Assembly (NCBI GenBank): GCA_964035545.1
Contig: OZ037770.1
Location: 13,391,642 to 13,455,641, forward strand
Direction: 5' to 3'
Origin: Bugula neritina
Lineage: Eukaryota; Bryozoa; Gymnolaemata; Cheilostomatida; Bugulidae
Length of the DNA stretch: 64,000 nucleotides
The first letter of the stretch is position 1; each line of letters begins with the position of its first letter. The position numbers were made by a program, and so were the translations under genes. The notes below the pieces were generated by a model. The model saw only the letters and a list, made by a program, of their open reading frames with translations, ran no database searches and was not told the origin of the DNA. Positions 12,701 through 24,720 of this stretch are shown piece after piece.

Positions 12701-15700
12701 GATGTGGGCCATCGTACGCTGTTATGTGCTGATGAGGGGACAAATCCTGAAACAGCTGCTATACACTGATGAATTATTTTATATGACACGTTGATATAAT
12801 CTTTAGATGAGGTTCCTTGAGATTAGCAAGCTGTCGTTTGCTAAGAATCGAGGAAAAAAGTTCCATGAGGGGTACATCTTGAAGAGGTCTGGGGGGAGGA
12901 GATTCTCCACTCTTCTGAGCTGCTTCCAACCTACAGCAGCTGTTTGGAACAGAAGGTGTAGTGTAGTATATATAGTATTAGTAGTATATAGTATGAGTAG
13001 TATATATAGTATTAGTAGTGTATATAGTATTAGTAGTATATATAGTATTAGAGTGTTTGTGTGCAGGTGGCTGGTTTTGAAAGACTCATACGTCTGCTAC
13101 TTGAGACAGAATCAGGAGATTGCAGACGTCATGCTGTTTGATCAGGACTTCTATGAAGTGAAGAGAGGTCTTGCCTCTACCAGAATAAAACATGGCCTCA
13201 TTATTACCAACACAGTTAGGTTGGTCCAGTAAAGTGAATAACTATACGCTCGTGCTAGCAATAAGTAATTTCATTGTAGTGCTAGTACTACTAGTGCTAC
13301 TAGTAGTACTAGCACTAAATTTAGTAGTATTAGTAGTAGTACTAGTACTACTAATTGTACTAGTATTATTAGTAGTACTAGTGGTACTAGTACTACTAGT
13401 TGTACTAGTGGTAGTAGTATTAGTACTACTGTTAATGCTATTACTATCAGTACTACTACTAGTGGTAGTACTAATATTATAGTAGTACTAATACTACTAA
13501 TAATACTACTGGTACTAATAGTAGTAGTACTAGTAATACTAGTACTATTCACTGGTATCACTGGTAAGTCTCTCTAAATTTTGCTATAAAAATTACTTTA
13601 AATTTAAATTGACATTAAGGATATAACATTATTTGAGAGTTATGTTCTCTAATAACAAATGCTTCAACTTCAGTTGCTGCTGTTTTAGTTTGTACAAAGT
13701 ATCGGTTTACTTTTCTCACTCTTCTCATCTCTATACTCGTACTGAGACTTATAGCATTTACTGAGACTTGTGTTTTGTTGATTTGGTGTTTCCATTGACT
13801 TCTAGAGAGCTGGCATTGAAGACAACCAGTCATCACAAGAGAGATAACTGGGTGCTAGCTATAACGCAGGTGGCAGAGTCGTGTGAGTACACAGCGCCAA
13901 CTCCACACGCCTCATTCGCTCCTCAGCGTAAAGAACTCGCTCACTGGTATGTGTAAATATATTCTTGTGACCTTCCGGAATATTCTAATTGATCTCCCTG
14001 CAGCCCAACTTTCTTTTTCCACAGGAAATCTTTGCGTGGTACAGAGAGTTCTCAGTTCTGTATGCTGGTTTTATGTTACTTTGTTACGTTTTTAAATTTT
14101 TTGTTATTGTTTTTATCAAATTAAAATATTTTTTCTCCTTGGCTGTCTACAAAATTGAAATTTAAATACATGTGAACAGTGAAACTACAAAATTGTAAGT
14201 TTTAAATTTTAAATTTTTTCAAGATGAATTCTTTTATTATATATAAATTCACAGAATATAAAATAACTTTCTAGTGCCATAGATTTGGCATTCTATCAAC
14301 TTTGGCAGTCAATTATGTGTTTCATTCATAATTCAGTCTTTCCTCCGTTATTTGTTGTACACAGACTCACGTCTGCTAGCGTTGAGTGATATCACTTCCT
14401 GTGAAGATTCTGCCATTTCTAACAACTGACGAGGTGTAAGGTTTCTGTTGTTAGTTGAGTGACCTCGTACCCCATTCTGTTAAACTGTTGTGACCCTGTT
14501 AATATACCCGTAAATTATTCTCATGCATCTCTCCGTGGTTTGTAAGGCTCCATGACAAAGAGGAGGAGAGGTTAGTGGGGGAGGGTTAGTGGGGGAGGGG
14601 TTAGTGGAGGAGGGGAGGGGGTTATTTGTAGTCAACAAATATTTTACACATTTTTCCCATAATATAAAAGCCCATGGCTACAGATTATAACTGTTATTGT
14701 CTGATACATTTTGAAAATTATTTTCCGGAGGACACTGAAATAGCAAAAACAGAACTCTTTGAAGAATCCTTCAACTTTGTGTAATGCATTTATAGAAAGT
14801 TTTGGGAGCGTGGAATATATTTTTCGCATGAAAATATATTTATGCTGAGGGAGTTTTAGTGAATCTTAATCCTTTCGGTATTACAACAAACCAGTAGAAG
14901 ACCTGCTTTAGTTATCCAATTCACTGCTTTCTCTTACTATTTTATATTTTAGCGAGTGTTGAATGGTCCACCTGAAGCATGTTAATGTGATTTTCATTTC
15001 CATCCTTCCTCTCTATCATGTACTGTTCCTACTTTATTATAACCCTTTTTCTTTCCCATTTTTTGGTTGTCTTCTGAATGTATATTCTGCTTTCTTTACC
15101 ACTTGATGTGCTAAAACTTTATTTGATAGTATTTGAGCTATATGCTGTTGTTAAAGGTTTCTCCAGTAACTAAACAGTAAAATCAAAATTTTTGTATATG
15201 ATGGAAAGTTGCGTTACGTTAAATAACTGCTGCTGTAATTGGTTTTGTTTTCAGAAAGGATGGTACTTCATGATATTAGTTTAGGTACATAACGTAAGCT
15301 TTTTCTCTGTTTAGTTTTTATACTTGGAATTTAATATCCAGAAGTAGACAACTTCTAGTGCTACGAATCATCAACTGGACTAACAGCTACATCACCAACT
15401 GAGAGGTTACACGGCTCTTAGTGCTGCTTTGTGGAGTTTTAGTTTTGAATTGTGCTGCTTAGTGTTCAGTGAGGTTGATGCACAGCTGTAGTTGTATAGG
15501 CTAGCGGGGTTCTTATTCAAGTGAGTGTGTTTGACGGGCAGGTATGTGGATGCTGCCTCATACTTTGCCGATGTAGCCTCAGCTCTAGAGAATGCACAGG
15601 AAGAGATATTCATCACAGACTGGTGGCTGAGTCCGGAACTCTTTCTACGCCGTCCCGTGGTGCACATGAACGACCCTTCTAGACTGGATAAAATCCTTCT

Positions 15701-18700
15701 CAAGAAAGCGGTAGTTGTCTGCTTCTTGCTTCATTTCCTGTAGTGAAACTATTCCAATTATAATGAGTGTAAAGCACGAAATAAATAGGAATATCAAAAC
15801 ATCTAATGAGAAATTACTTTTGTTGAATTTAAACTTATTTTTGATTTGATTTAAACTTGATGCATTTTCAAAAGAAGTGTGCATTAAAGCTGCAGTAATA
15901 CTAAAGCTAAGAGTTGTAGGCAATTGCTTTAATCAGTTTTGTATTAACATCTTGTGATGTAACTCAGGAAGAAGGAGTGAAGATTTACATTCTGCTGTAT
16001 AAAGAGATCGCGATGGCTGTAGGCGGTATTCAAAGCTTTAAATGTAAAACCCATTTGGAGTCGTCACACCCCAACATAATGGTACGTCACGTAATTGTAG
16101 TTCCCAGTTCTAAATTATATTAAATACTCTACGTTTATATTCTTAAGTATATCATTATATGTTTATGTATTGGGGTGTTTTAATCACCTCTTGTGTCTCT
16201 CTTGGTTTTGATTCTAGTCTTTATGTTTTTATTTTATTTTATTTTATTATGGAGCCATAAAATTGTCTCCTCTTGTTTGACAAACCGTCAGTTGCTTATT
16301 GCTGATGAATGTAGCTCTGACGTTTTTATAACATAAATTTGGAGTTATTTCATCCAAGACTTAGCTTTAGCACCCAGTTGAGAGTGTCTTTTGTTGGGGC
16401 AGGTTATGAGACACCCTGATCACCTGAAATCTTTGGTGTACATGTGGACTCACCACGAGAAACTTGTGTGTGTGGATCAGACGATAGCCTTTCTGGGAGG
16501 TCTGGACCTCTGCTATGGCAGATGGGATGACAGCCAGCACAGGTATAGCCTCAGTTCTACAGGTATAGCCTTAGTTCTACAGGTATAGCCTTGCTTCTAC
16601 AGGTATAGCCTTAGTTCTACAGGTATAGCCTTGCTTCTACAGGTATAGCCTCAGTTCTACAGGTATAGCATCAGTTCTACAGGTATAGCCTCAGTTCTAC
16701 AGGTATAGCTTTAGTGAGTCATGTACTCATCTGATGTGATGTATAGTCTTGGTACTTATTTGACAGACTGACAGACTTGGGGTGGGTGCAGTCCGTCACC
16801 CCTCCTACTACAAGACCGGCCAGTACTGTCAGCACCTCTGCAGATGATTGGAAAGGAATTGGTTTATCAGATCTGAAAGTGAAAGGTAGAACACCCTTTA
16901 TTATAATGTAATGTTTATGGTGTAAATTGTAATGTATTATATTGTAATATATAATGTTATAATATAATATTATCTGATATAGTATAATATATTATAATAT
17001 AACTTTACGGGATCTAGTACCTATATTATTCTATTTTATAATGTAATGTTATCTGATATAATGTAACATATTATAATATAATACGCAGTAATGTAATGTA
17101 ATACAATCTATAAAGAATAATTAAAGAATACTTATTCCATGTAATGTGTCGAGACAGCATATCCAAAATACTGAAATTGTCCATTTGCATTTTCAACTTT
17201 TATTCTAGTTTTGCAAAATTAATCTCATGGTCCTTTTGTTTATATTTGATGATATTTATTTTAGGATGTTACAATCTGTAGTTCTTCTTTTCTGCAGGTG
17301 CTAAAAAGAAAGCTCTACCTTTACCTGTTGACCTCCCGTCAACCCTTCAGATGGCTGTTTTACCTCCAAATATGCGAAGGCCGTCGCCACGCTCCTGGAG
17401 CACCTCAGATGTCATTGAATTAAGAAGTCAAGGCCGTATGCCTGCTCACAAAACAAACTCGGTAGATATTCCCGAGAACCAGGTGACTGTTAGCGCTAAA
17501 CTTTCTCGAGAATTCCGGCGGGGCGTTGAAGGCGCTGTCTTTTCACACAGCACCACGGTTCTCGACAAGAATGTCACTGACGTTGATGACGGCGGCCATG
17601 TTGTTGATTCATTGAACAAGTCGAAACTGCACCTGAGCGACGAGGACGTGTTTATGTCAGTAAAGAAGGAAGATGCTGATTGGCTGTATAATAATGTCCA
17701 CACACGACCCATTCCTCACATCAGCAGTGATATCGTCATAGATTCCCCCGTCCACGCTTCCAATTCCGCTTTTTCGTTTGAAGTTCAACAATCTTTAGGA
17801 GAAAGTCTGTTGTACGACACCCAGATGAACAGTATTCCGTCTCCTTCGGGAGTTATCCCCTTTACTACTCCGGCCGATGAGTTGGATGGTTGTAGCTCGG
17901 CGGGGTTCGAAGACTGCTCGTCTGTTGATAGGTTGGATGTTGAAGCAGACGACACGACGCAACTCACCGCTGCAGGAAGTACGGTAAGCTATTACGTCAC
18001 CAAGTTTTGATGGTTTTTAATCTAAAGCTCATTTTATTATTGGTTGTTGTAAGTTTGGATACTAACTTGATTGAAATTCAATAAATGTGACCAACATTCA
18101 TAAATGTTCTGTCTACTTGCTTATGTAGGTTTGAATATGTGTGAAAATAGTTTTTAAACATTTAGCGCTAACAACTTTTTCCATTTCTGACAAGTTCAAA
18201 ACAATTTGTATTTTTCCATGCAAAATATGAGTAACATTTGTTTCAACTTCATAAAATTGTCATTGCTTTTCATATTTTACTCTAATCTATTTCCTCTGTA
18301 GGATTTAGCACCGCCTATTCCTCTCTTAGCTTTGGAACCAATCCGAGGATTCTGTGTAGATCTGATTGAGGTAACAAGAAAGAAATCTCGGGGCAAGGTG
18401 CCTAACCCCCCTCCTAAATACTCTCTCGTATCTCAACCCAGCCAAGATGATCGAGACGCTTCTCCCAAGAGATCTAAATCTCACAAGAGGCACCCAAAAG
18501 GAAGTAAGAAACATCTGCAAAAAGTCAGTGGTGATGTCAGGAAATCCGACAGCGAGTTGAATCACTCGTCTGATAAGGTGGAGTCGGCAGGTGAAAGAAA
18601 TGGATCCCCGGAGAGGAGGAAATGGAGAAGAGAAGACAGAAAGGAGACTAGAGAGTCGCGGAGAGAATTTAGGGAGGCAAAGAAGGAGATGAGAGAGAAG

Positions 18701-21700
18701 AGAAGAGAGGCTAGACTGGCTCGAGAGGTAAACACTAGTAAACACTGAATATGAGAGTTATTTCACCTTTAAACTGTTGCTTTACTTGTGTTTGCAGTGT
18801 AAAATATGTTGAGTGGATTCATTCTATGTTATCATTGAAATTAATTAGTCAAACTAATAGAATCTATAAGTGGATTTTGAAATTTTAGCTAATAATATAA
18901 ATGATTTATTTTAAAATTTAAATTATAAATAAAAAGAAAGTCAGTTAAATAATACAGTTTGTTATTTGTTATTCATTCTTTGTTGCCTTTTGCCTGTTGT
19001 TTTGTTGAGTTTACTGTTGAATTGAACTCTGTGATGTGTTGATATGTTCGCTGTGATGTGTTGATATGTTGGAACGCTGTGATGTGTTGATATGTTGATA
19101 CGCTGTCCCCTTTCAGTCGGTCAATGTGCCCGAAGAAGACCAGTCAGATAGAGGCAAGTCTTGGAGGAAACTGAGGAACAGCATGGATAAAATCAAACGA
19201 GTCCTGAAGAATGAGAATAGCCAGTTTACTATTAATGCCAGCAGGTGAGTTGTGTGCTCGTGTTGATTGGTTGCTGGTCGCGTTGGTAGGTGGTGTTACT
19301 TCCTATGGTAGCACAGCAGGGTGTAACTTGTGTTGGCTGATTTTAGAGAAAGAAGGTCAGATTATTTAATTTTTGTGGCAATAATGGATTGTTTCTTTTA
19401 AAGTTATTTAAGTTTGGGTTGCCTGCTGTGCTGTACCACCAACCGATGTGGATAATTCTTTCCAGCCTCCTGGTAAAAGGACGCGAAGAGGGTATAAAAG
19501 TACTTAATATATGCACTTAATATATAGGCTGTAGTCCAACATACTAATTTGTGTGTTTATCACTAGAATTGTCTTCTTTTTGACGCAGGAGAAGCAGCTC
19601 CTCTTCCACAGTACAAGACTCGGACAGGGCAACTAAACTCTGGCTCGGTAAAGACTACGTCAACTGGATCCACAAAGACCTGGACAGTGCCGACGCCCCG
19701 TATCACGGTGTGTATAGCCTCAGGCCCTGGCTAGTCTAACTTAATGAGCTAGAATAAAGCTAGAGCTAGAATAGCTAGAATAGCTAGAAGCAGCGCTGAG
19801 TTGGTGGTCACTGAGTGCAGTGATTGGGGTTTGGGCATCAACGAATACACAACTACTGTACTCTGTCACCCTCAACTCAGTGCTGCTTCTAGCCATTTCC
19901 CTCACATATAGTATACAGTATATACAATAGTATTATTACGATCAGCTGACAGTTAATTATATCTCTTGTCTTGAATGTGAAACTAAAACCGAAGTTGTCT
20001 CCAGCTGTATAAATCTATGCTTCACTTCTCAGACATGGTAGATCGGTTCAGCACGGTGCGCATGCCGTGGCACGACATAGCCTGTGTAGTGTTCAACAGA
20101 GCCGCTACTGATGTGGGCAGGCACTTCATACAGCGATGGAACCACGCTAAGAAAGTGAAAGCCTCGTCTAAGACGAGCTCCAAGTATCCTCTACTCCTTC
20201 CCCGATCCACCAACACTCCGTACAAACGACTCCCGCCTTTCATCAGAGACATGTGCGAACTCGTCAACTGTCAGGTGAACTTCCTGTCTAGCGTAATTGT
20301 TAGCTGTGTTGAAAGTTCTATTTTGAGTTTGACATAATTACACAACCATGCAGTCTGGACATGCTATTGTGTCAATGGTATAGCATATGTTATTTGTATA
20401 GACTTGCTACTATGTTACCATATCGTAATCACACGCACAACCATACTCAGTATGCATTTTGTATATAAAAATATATATCAGTGTACGGTGTAGGTGTATA
20501 TATATATATGTACATTAGTGTACGGTGTAGGTATATATATATGTACATTAGTGTACGGTGTAGGTGTATATATACATCAGTGTACGGTGTAGGTGTATAT
20601 ATATACATTAGTGTACGGTGTAGGTGTTAAGAAGCTGCTCTGGTTGGTCAAGTGGCATGCAGAGACCTGAGACTTCCATATACAATGCTTACATTGAGTT
20701 GATAGAGCAATCTGAGTACTATATCTACATTGAGGTGAGCTTCTGTAATATAATACATCATATAGTACTGTAATATAATACATTATATAGTACTGTAATA
20801 TAATACATCGTATAGTACTGTAATATAATACATCATATAGTACTGTAATATAATACATCATATAGTACTGTAATATAATACATCATATAGTACTGTAATA
20901 TACTGTAGTGTAATATAATACATCATATAGTACTGTAATATATATACTGTAGTGTAATATAATACATCATATAGTACTGTAAGATATATATATATACTGT
21001 AGTGTGATATATACTATAGTGTAATATATACTATAGTGTAATATATACTATAGTGTGATATATACTATAGTGTAATACTCGTATATTCTATAGTGTAATA
21101 TATACTGTAGTGTAATATATACTGTAATATATTATTATATCTACTTGTACTATTCTAGAACCAGTTCTTCATCAGCTGGTGTGGTACGGACGTACAGAAC
21201 TGTATATGTGAGGCACTCGTTAACAGAATAACCAAAGCTCATCAGTAAGTCATTGTATACTTACACATCTACACATAGTATATACTTACACATCAACACA
21301 TAGTATATACTTACACATCTACACATAGTATATACTTACACATCTACACATAGTATATACTTACACATCTACGCATAGTATATACTTACACATCTACAGA
21401 TAGTATATACTTACACATCTACACATAGTATATACTTACACATCTACAGATAGTATATACTTACTCATCTACACATTAGTATATACTTACACATCTGCAC
21501 ATTAGTATATACTTACACATCTACACATAGTATATACTTACACATCTACACATAGTATATACTTACACATCTACACATAGTATATACTTACACATCTACA
21601 CATAGTATATACTTACACATCTACACATAGTATATACTCTGCCCCTGTTACAGTATTACTTTGTTATTCAATAAGCTGTAAGTACTAAGTCTAAAATCAC

Positions 21701-24700
21701 AATGTGTATTACTTACACTATCAAACTTATAGGTTAACACTATTGACACAATATTTGAATTTTTGTTGATAGCAATATTATTCTGTTGGGTATACAAATC
21801 TTTACTAAATTGTAAAATATGTTGATAATGCTGTTCTTCAAAAGTTCTACTGTATCTGTCGCCCTAATCTCCTCTACACTCCTGTTAGGATGAAACAGCA
21901 GTTCCGAGTGTACATAGTGCTGCCGCTGCTGCCAGCGTTTGAAGCTGACCTTGACCCACAAAAGTCAGGGGGCTCCGCCCTATTCTCTGTTCTCTACTGG
22001 ATCCAGCAGTCTCTGATTGGTCACGAGAATTCTTTGTTTAAGAAACTGCGGAGTCACGGTAAGTCATGTGACCTGTATGTGTACTACACTGTGTACTACA
22101 GTATACTACACTGTGTGCTACAGTATGCTACACTGTGTACTACACAGTGTACTACAGTGTGTACTACAGTATACTACACTGTGTACTACAGTATACTACA
22201 CAGTATACTACAGTGTGTACTACAGTACACTACACTGTGTACTACAGTACACTACACTGTGTACTACAGTTACTACACTGTGTACTACAGTATACTACAC
22301 TGTGTGATACAGTATACTACACTGTGTACTACAGTACACTACACTGTGTACTACAGTATACTACACTGTGTACTACAGTATACTACACAGTGTACTACAG
22401 TACACTACAGTATACTACACTGTGTGCTACAGTACACTACACTGTGTGCTACACAGTATACTACACAGTATACTACACTGTATACTACAGTACACTACAC
22501 TGTGTACTACAGTATACTACACTGTGTACTACAGTATACTACACTGTGTACTACAGTATACTACACTGTGTACTACAGTATACTACACTGTGTACTACAG
22601 TACACTATACTGTGTACTACATACTACACTGTGTACTACAGTATACTACACTGTGTACTACAGTACACTACACTGTGTACTACAGTATACTACACAGTGT
22701 ACTACAATATACTACAGTATACTACACTGTGTGCTACAGTACACTACACTGTGTGCTACACAGTATACTACACAGTATACTACACTGTATACTACAGTAC
22801 ACTACACTGTGTACTACAGTATACTACACTGTGTACTACAGTATACTACACTGTGTACTACAGTAGACTACACTGTGTACTACATACTACACTGTGTACT
22901 ACAGTATACTACACTGTGTACTACAGTACACTACACTGTGTACTACAGTATACTACACTGTGTGCTACATACTACACTGTGTACTACAGTATACTACACT
23001 GTGTGCTACATACTACACTGTGTACTACAGTATACTACACTGTGTACTACATACTACACTGTGTACTACAGTATACTACACTGTGTACTACAGTATACTA
23101 CACTGTGTGCTACATACTACACTGTGTACTACAGTATACTACACTGTGTACTACATACTACACTACAGGTGTCGACCCCAATGACTACGTCTCAGTAACT
23201 GGTCTCAGGACTCACGGCTCACTCCAAGGTAAGCCAGTCACCGAGCTGATATACGTGCACAGCAAACTCATGATAGTAGACGACAGGAAATGCATTATTG
23301 GATCAGCCAATATCAATGATAGAAGTCTTTCCGGTGAGTATTTATTCCATACCGTCTGATTCTTAGCTAACTGTTGCTACTGTTTGCTGGTCATCAGTGC
23401 TTTCGATAATTATTATATTTATTCACTGATTTCCATGTATACTGTATAAGTGTGTATACTGTACACACGTGTGTGAAATGCTCACGACTGTTGTTATCCA
23501 ATCAGGTGTGAGAGACAGTGAGATAGCCGTAGTCATTGAAGACGAGTTCTTCCTTCACTCAACGATGTCTGGACAAGATGTGAAAGTTGGCAAGTTCTGT
23601 TACAGTCTCAGAAACAACCTGTTTCAGTGAGTTGAAAATCTCTCTCCCCCACCCGCATGTACTATCAGTTAGTGAGGGGCTCCCTCTCCCCCACCCGCAT
23701 GTACTATCAGTTAGTGAGGGGCTCCCTCTCCCCACCCGCAATTAACTGATGTTTTCATTTCCTTAATCCACAATTAGTTGTTGTTCCTCCCATTGCTCCT
23801 TGAAATGATTCTACTTTTAGTTGAAAATGGTGCAGTTTAAGTAGAGTATCATTTACACAATTTTAACGTTCACTCACTCACTTTTTAGTTTCAAAGAAAA
23901 GGCCAATAGTGTTAGGCAGGAACCCTTTCTGGTCCTCCTATGTTTGAACTGGAAACCATGTGAATGATTGCTATATATGGTGCCATTATACTGTTGTTTT
24001 ATTTACATGAGTAGATAACTTCTCATATGAATTAAATTGTTTTAGAGAGCACCTTGGGCTGAGTGACACGGATTATATACAAGATATCACATGTGAGCAG
24101 TTCTATAAGCACCGTTGGGTCACAACGGCTGCAGTCAACACTTCAATCTATTCAAAGGTATGCAATGTTTAGGAAGAAAAACCTCGCTGCTTTTGAAATC
24201 GCCTTTTGTATTTGTCAATTATACTTCTTATATATAAAATAATATTCTAGCAGTGACACATAAGGGTTATAATATCTTACCAGGGATACATAGGTATATA
24301 ATATTCTACTAGGGATACACAGGTATATAATAATATTCTACTAGGAATACATAGGTATATAATGTTCTACTAGGGCTACATAGGTATATAATATTCTACC
24401 AGGGATACATAGGTATATAATGTTCTACTAGGGCTACATAGGTATATTATATCTATCTATTTATAACATATATTTATTCTAATTATTTGATTCAGGTGTT
24501 CAACTGTCTGCCCTGTGACACAGTTACTTCTTTTCAAGAACTCCGGGCTTACAAGGCCTTGACCTCAATGGCTACTAGTGACCCAGTGGTTGCTAGGCAG
24601 CAGTTGATGAAAGTGCGAGGCAGTCTCGTTATGTATCCCCTGGAATTTCTCAAGAATGAAAAACTTATAAATCATTTGGGAGCCAAGGAAAAAATGATGC

Positions 24701-24720
24701 CCAGTGCCTTTTGGACGTAG
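6751..24720 (+). CDS. PLD1: Phospholipase D, PX-PH-HKD type (PLD1/PLD2 family), 24 exons
   Basis: Exons: 6751-6850, 7082-7211, 7636-7824, 10592-10688, 11988-12053, 12807-12955, 13067-13228, 13806-13946, 15542-15710, 15968-16081, 16403-16542, 16767-16885, 17298-17983, 18302-18727, 19117-19244, 19589-19707, 20033-20274, 20624-20734, 21159-21244, 21889-22058, 23169-23333, 23506-23626, 24046-24157, 24496-24720. The sum is 4167 nt, 1388 aa plus stop, with all phases consistent. An in-frame TGA two codons upstream supports the start. It hydrolyses phosphatidylcholine to phosphatidic acid and choline on membranes. PX spans ~50-194 ([19 protein letters not shown]) and PH ~195-345 ([13 protein letters not shown]). 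HKD1 is [10 protein letters not shown] (H457). HKD2 is HSKLMIVDD (H1212), followed by [11 protein letters not shown]. The C-terminus ends in FWT, as in vertebrate PLD1/2. The loop between the HKD halves is unusually long (exons 12-16, ~490 aa; Ser/Asp-rich, then Lys/Arg/Glu-rich). Orthology to PLD1 versus PLD2 is not resolved. Confidence 0.95.
8025..8078 (+). repeat. (TAG/CAG)n trinucleotide tract in PLD intron 3
   Basis: Runs of tag, cag and gta triplets. The neighbouring 128-aa ORF at 8093-8479 has no family similarity and lies inside the intron. Confidence 0.7.
9669..9698 (+). repeat. C-tract (CCCCCCT)n in PLD intron 3
   Basis: Several runs of 5-6 C separated by single T. The minus strand therefore has four or more G-runs that can form a G-quadruplex. 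Confidence 0.7.
10006..10289 (+). repeat. 30-bp minisatellite, about 9 virtually identical copies
   Basis: The unit contains 'attatgttagagtactctg' and repeats every 30 bp without visible change across about nine copies in PLD intron 3. The lack of divergence implies recent expansion or homogenisation. Confidence 0.95.
10795..10922 (+). repeat. AT-rich (ATAATATA)n simple repeat
   Basis: Imperfect ataat/atata microsatellite in PLD intron 4. Confidence 0.8.
11092..11125 (+). repeat. G-run tract, quadruplex-capable, in PLD intron 4
   Basis: Runs 'ggggggtgagggggaggggggt' in halves: four G-runs of 4-6 bases separated by 1-2 bases on the sense strand of PLD. Confidence 0.6.
11738..11825 (+). repeat. 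33-bp tandem repeat, 2.5 copies
   Basis: The unit contains 'ctccctccgtatctcac taagc' (split). The same core ('tccgtatctcactaagct') also occurs once near 7258 in intron 2, so it may be part of a dispersed element. Confidence 0.6.
12640..12780 (+). mobile_element. Decayed retrozyme-like copy with degenerate hammerhead in PLD intron 5
   Basis: Shares the end of the 271-bp unit found at 58450-59376: 'ggcttga(a/g)tttacaca', 'gcgaag(a/g)tgtgggccat', then CTGATGA (12729-12735), the GGGGACAAATCC arm, GAAAC and CAGCTGCT. Against the intact copies, C11.1 is T, one helix III pair is broken, the cleavage triplet is ATA, and helix I keeps only three clean pairs next to the core. It probably no longer cleaves. 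It lies in the sense orientation of PLD. Confidence 0.75.
12957..13056 (+). repeat. (TATATAGTATTAGTAG)n minisatellite in PLD intron 6
   Basis: About six imperfect copies of a 15-18 bp unit fill almost all of the 111-bp intron between exons 6 and 7. Confidence 0.8.
13275..13552 (+). repeat. (ACTAGTACT/TAGTAGTA)n simple repeat in PLD intron 7
   Basis: Dense self-complementary tag/act triplets. ORFs rich in Val and Leu on both strands here are artefacts. Confidence 0.8.
14565..14625 (+). repeat. G-rich 'ggttagtgggggag' tandem repeat
   Basis: About four copies in PLD intron 8. Confidence 0.7.
16541..16712 (+). repeat. 20-bp tandem repeat carrying the exon 11 donor site, ~9 copies
   Basis: The unit 'acaggtatagcctcagttct' starts at the exon 11/intron 11 junction, so every copy recreates AG|GTATAG. 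Reading through the true donor meets an in-frame TAG at 16586-16588. Confidence 0.9.
16905..17105 (+). repeat. AT-rich (ATAATGTA)n tract in PLD intron 12
   Basis: Degenerate taatgtaat / tataatata repeats. Nothing coding is seen. Confidence 0.7.
19784..19900. mobile_element. Short palindromic (MITE-like) element, copy 1
   Basis: Ends 'ctagaagcagcgctgagttg' and 'caactcagtgctgcttctag' are near-perfect inverted repeats around 'gtggtcactgagtgcag'. A related copy lies at 39494-39585, which indicates a dispersed family. No clear target duplication was defined. Confidence 0.55.
20480..20623 (+). repeat. Tandem repeat carrying copies of the exon 18 acceptor site
   Basis: Five copies of 'gtgtacggtgtaggtg' separated by (TA)n and 'tacatta'. 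The last copy is the real 3' splice site (TGTAG|GTGTTAAG), so upstream copies are decoy acceptors. Confidence 0.85.
20741..21131 (+). repeat. 25-bp 'atagtactgtaatataatacatc' tandem repeat
   Basis: About eight copies, grading into 'actatagtgtaatatat' repeats. They fill most of the intron between exons 18 and 19. Confidence 0.85.
21254..21640 (+). repeat. 23-24 bp 'catctacacatagtatatactta' tandem repeat
   Basis: About 16 copies with small variations in PLD intron 19. Confidence 0.9.
22078..23168 (+). repeat. 22-bp 'ctacactgtgtactacagtata' minisatellite filling PLD intron 20
   Basis: About 48 copies with variant and 11-bp half-units. The intron (22059-23168) is 1110 nt, a multiple of three. 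The repeat has no stop in the sense frame, so the PLD frame stays open from exon 20 through the intron into exon 21. Good donor (G|GTAAGT) and acceptor (CTACAG|GT) sites flank it. Confidence 0.95.
23634..23738 (+). repeat. ~42-bp tandem repeat, 2.5 copies
   Basis: The unit contains 'ctctctcccccacccgcatg' and 'tactatcagttagtgaggg', in PLD intron 22. Confidence 0.85.
24255..24450 (+). repeat. ~28-bp 'gggatacataggtatataat' tandem repeat
   Basis: About seven imperfect copies in the last PLD intron. Confidence 0.8.

Noticed and set aside
13192-13561. Val/Leu-rich membrane-protein-like ORFs on both strands
   Set aside because: Produced by tag/act triplet repeats inside PLD intron 7.
21890-23359. 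489-aa ORF as a separate gene
   Set aside because: It is PLD exons 20 and 21 read through a repetitive intron with good splice sites at both ends.
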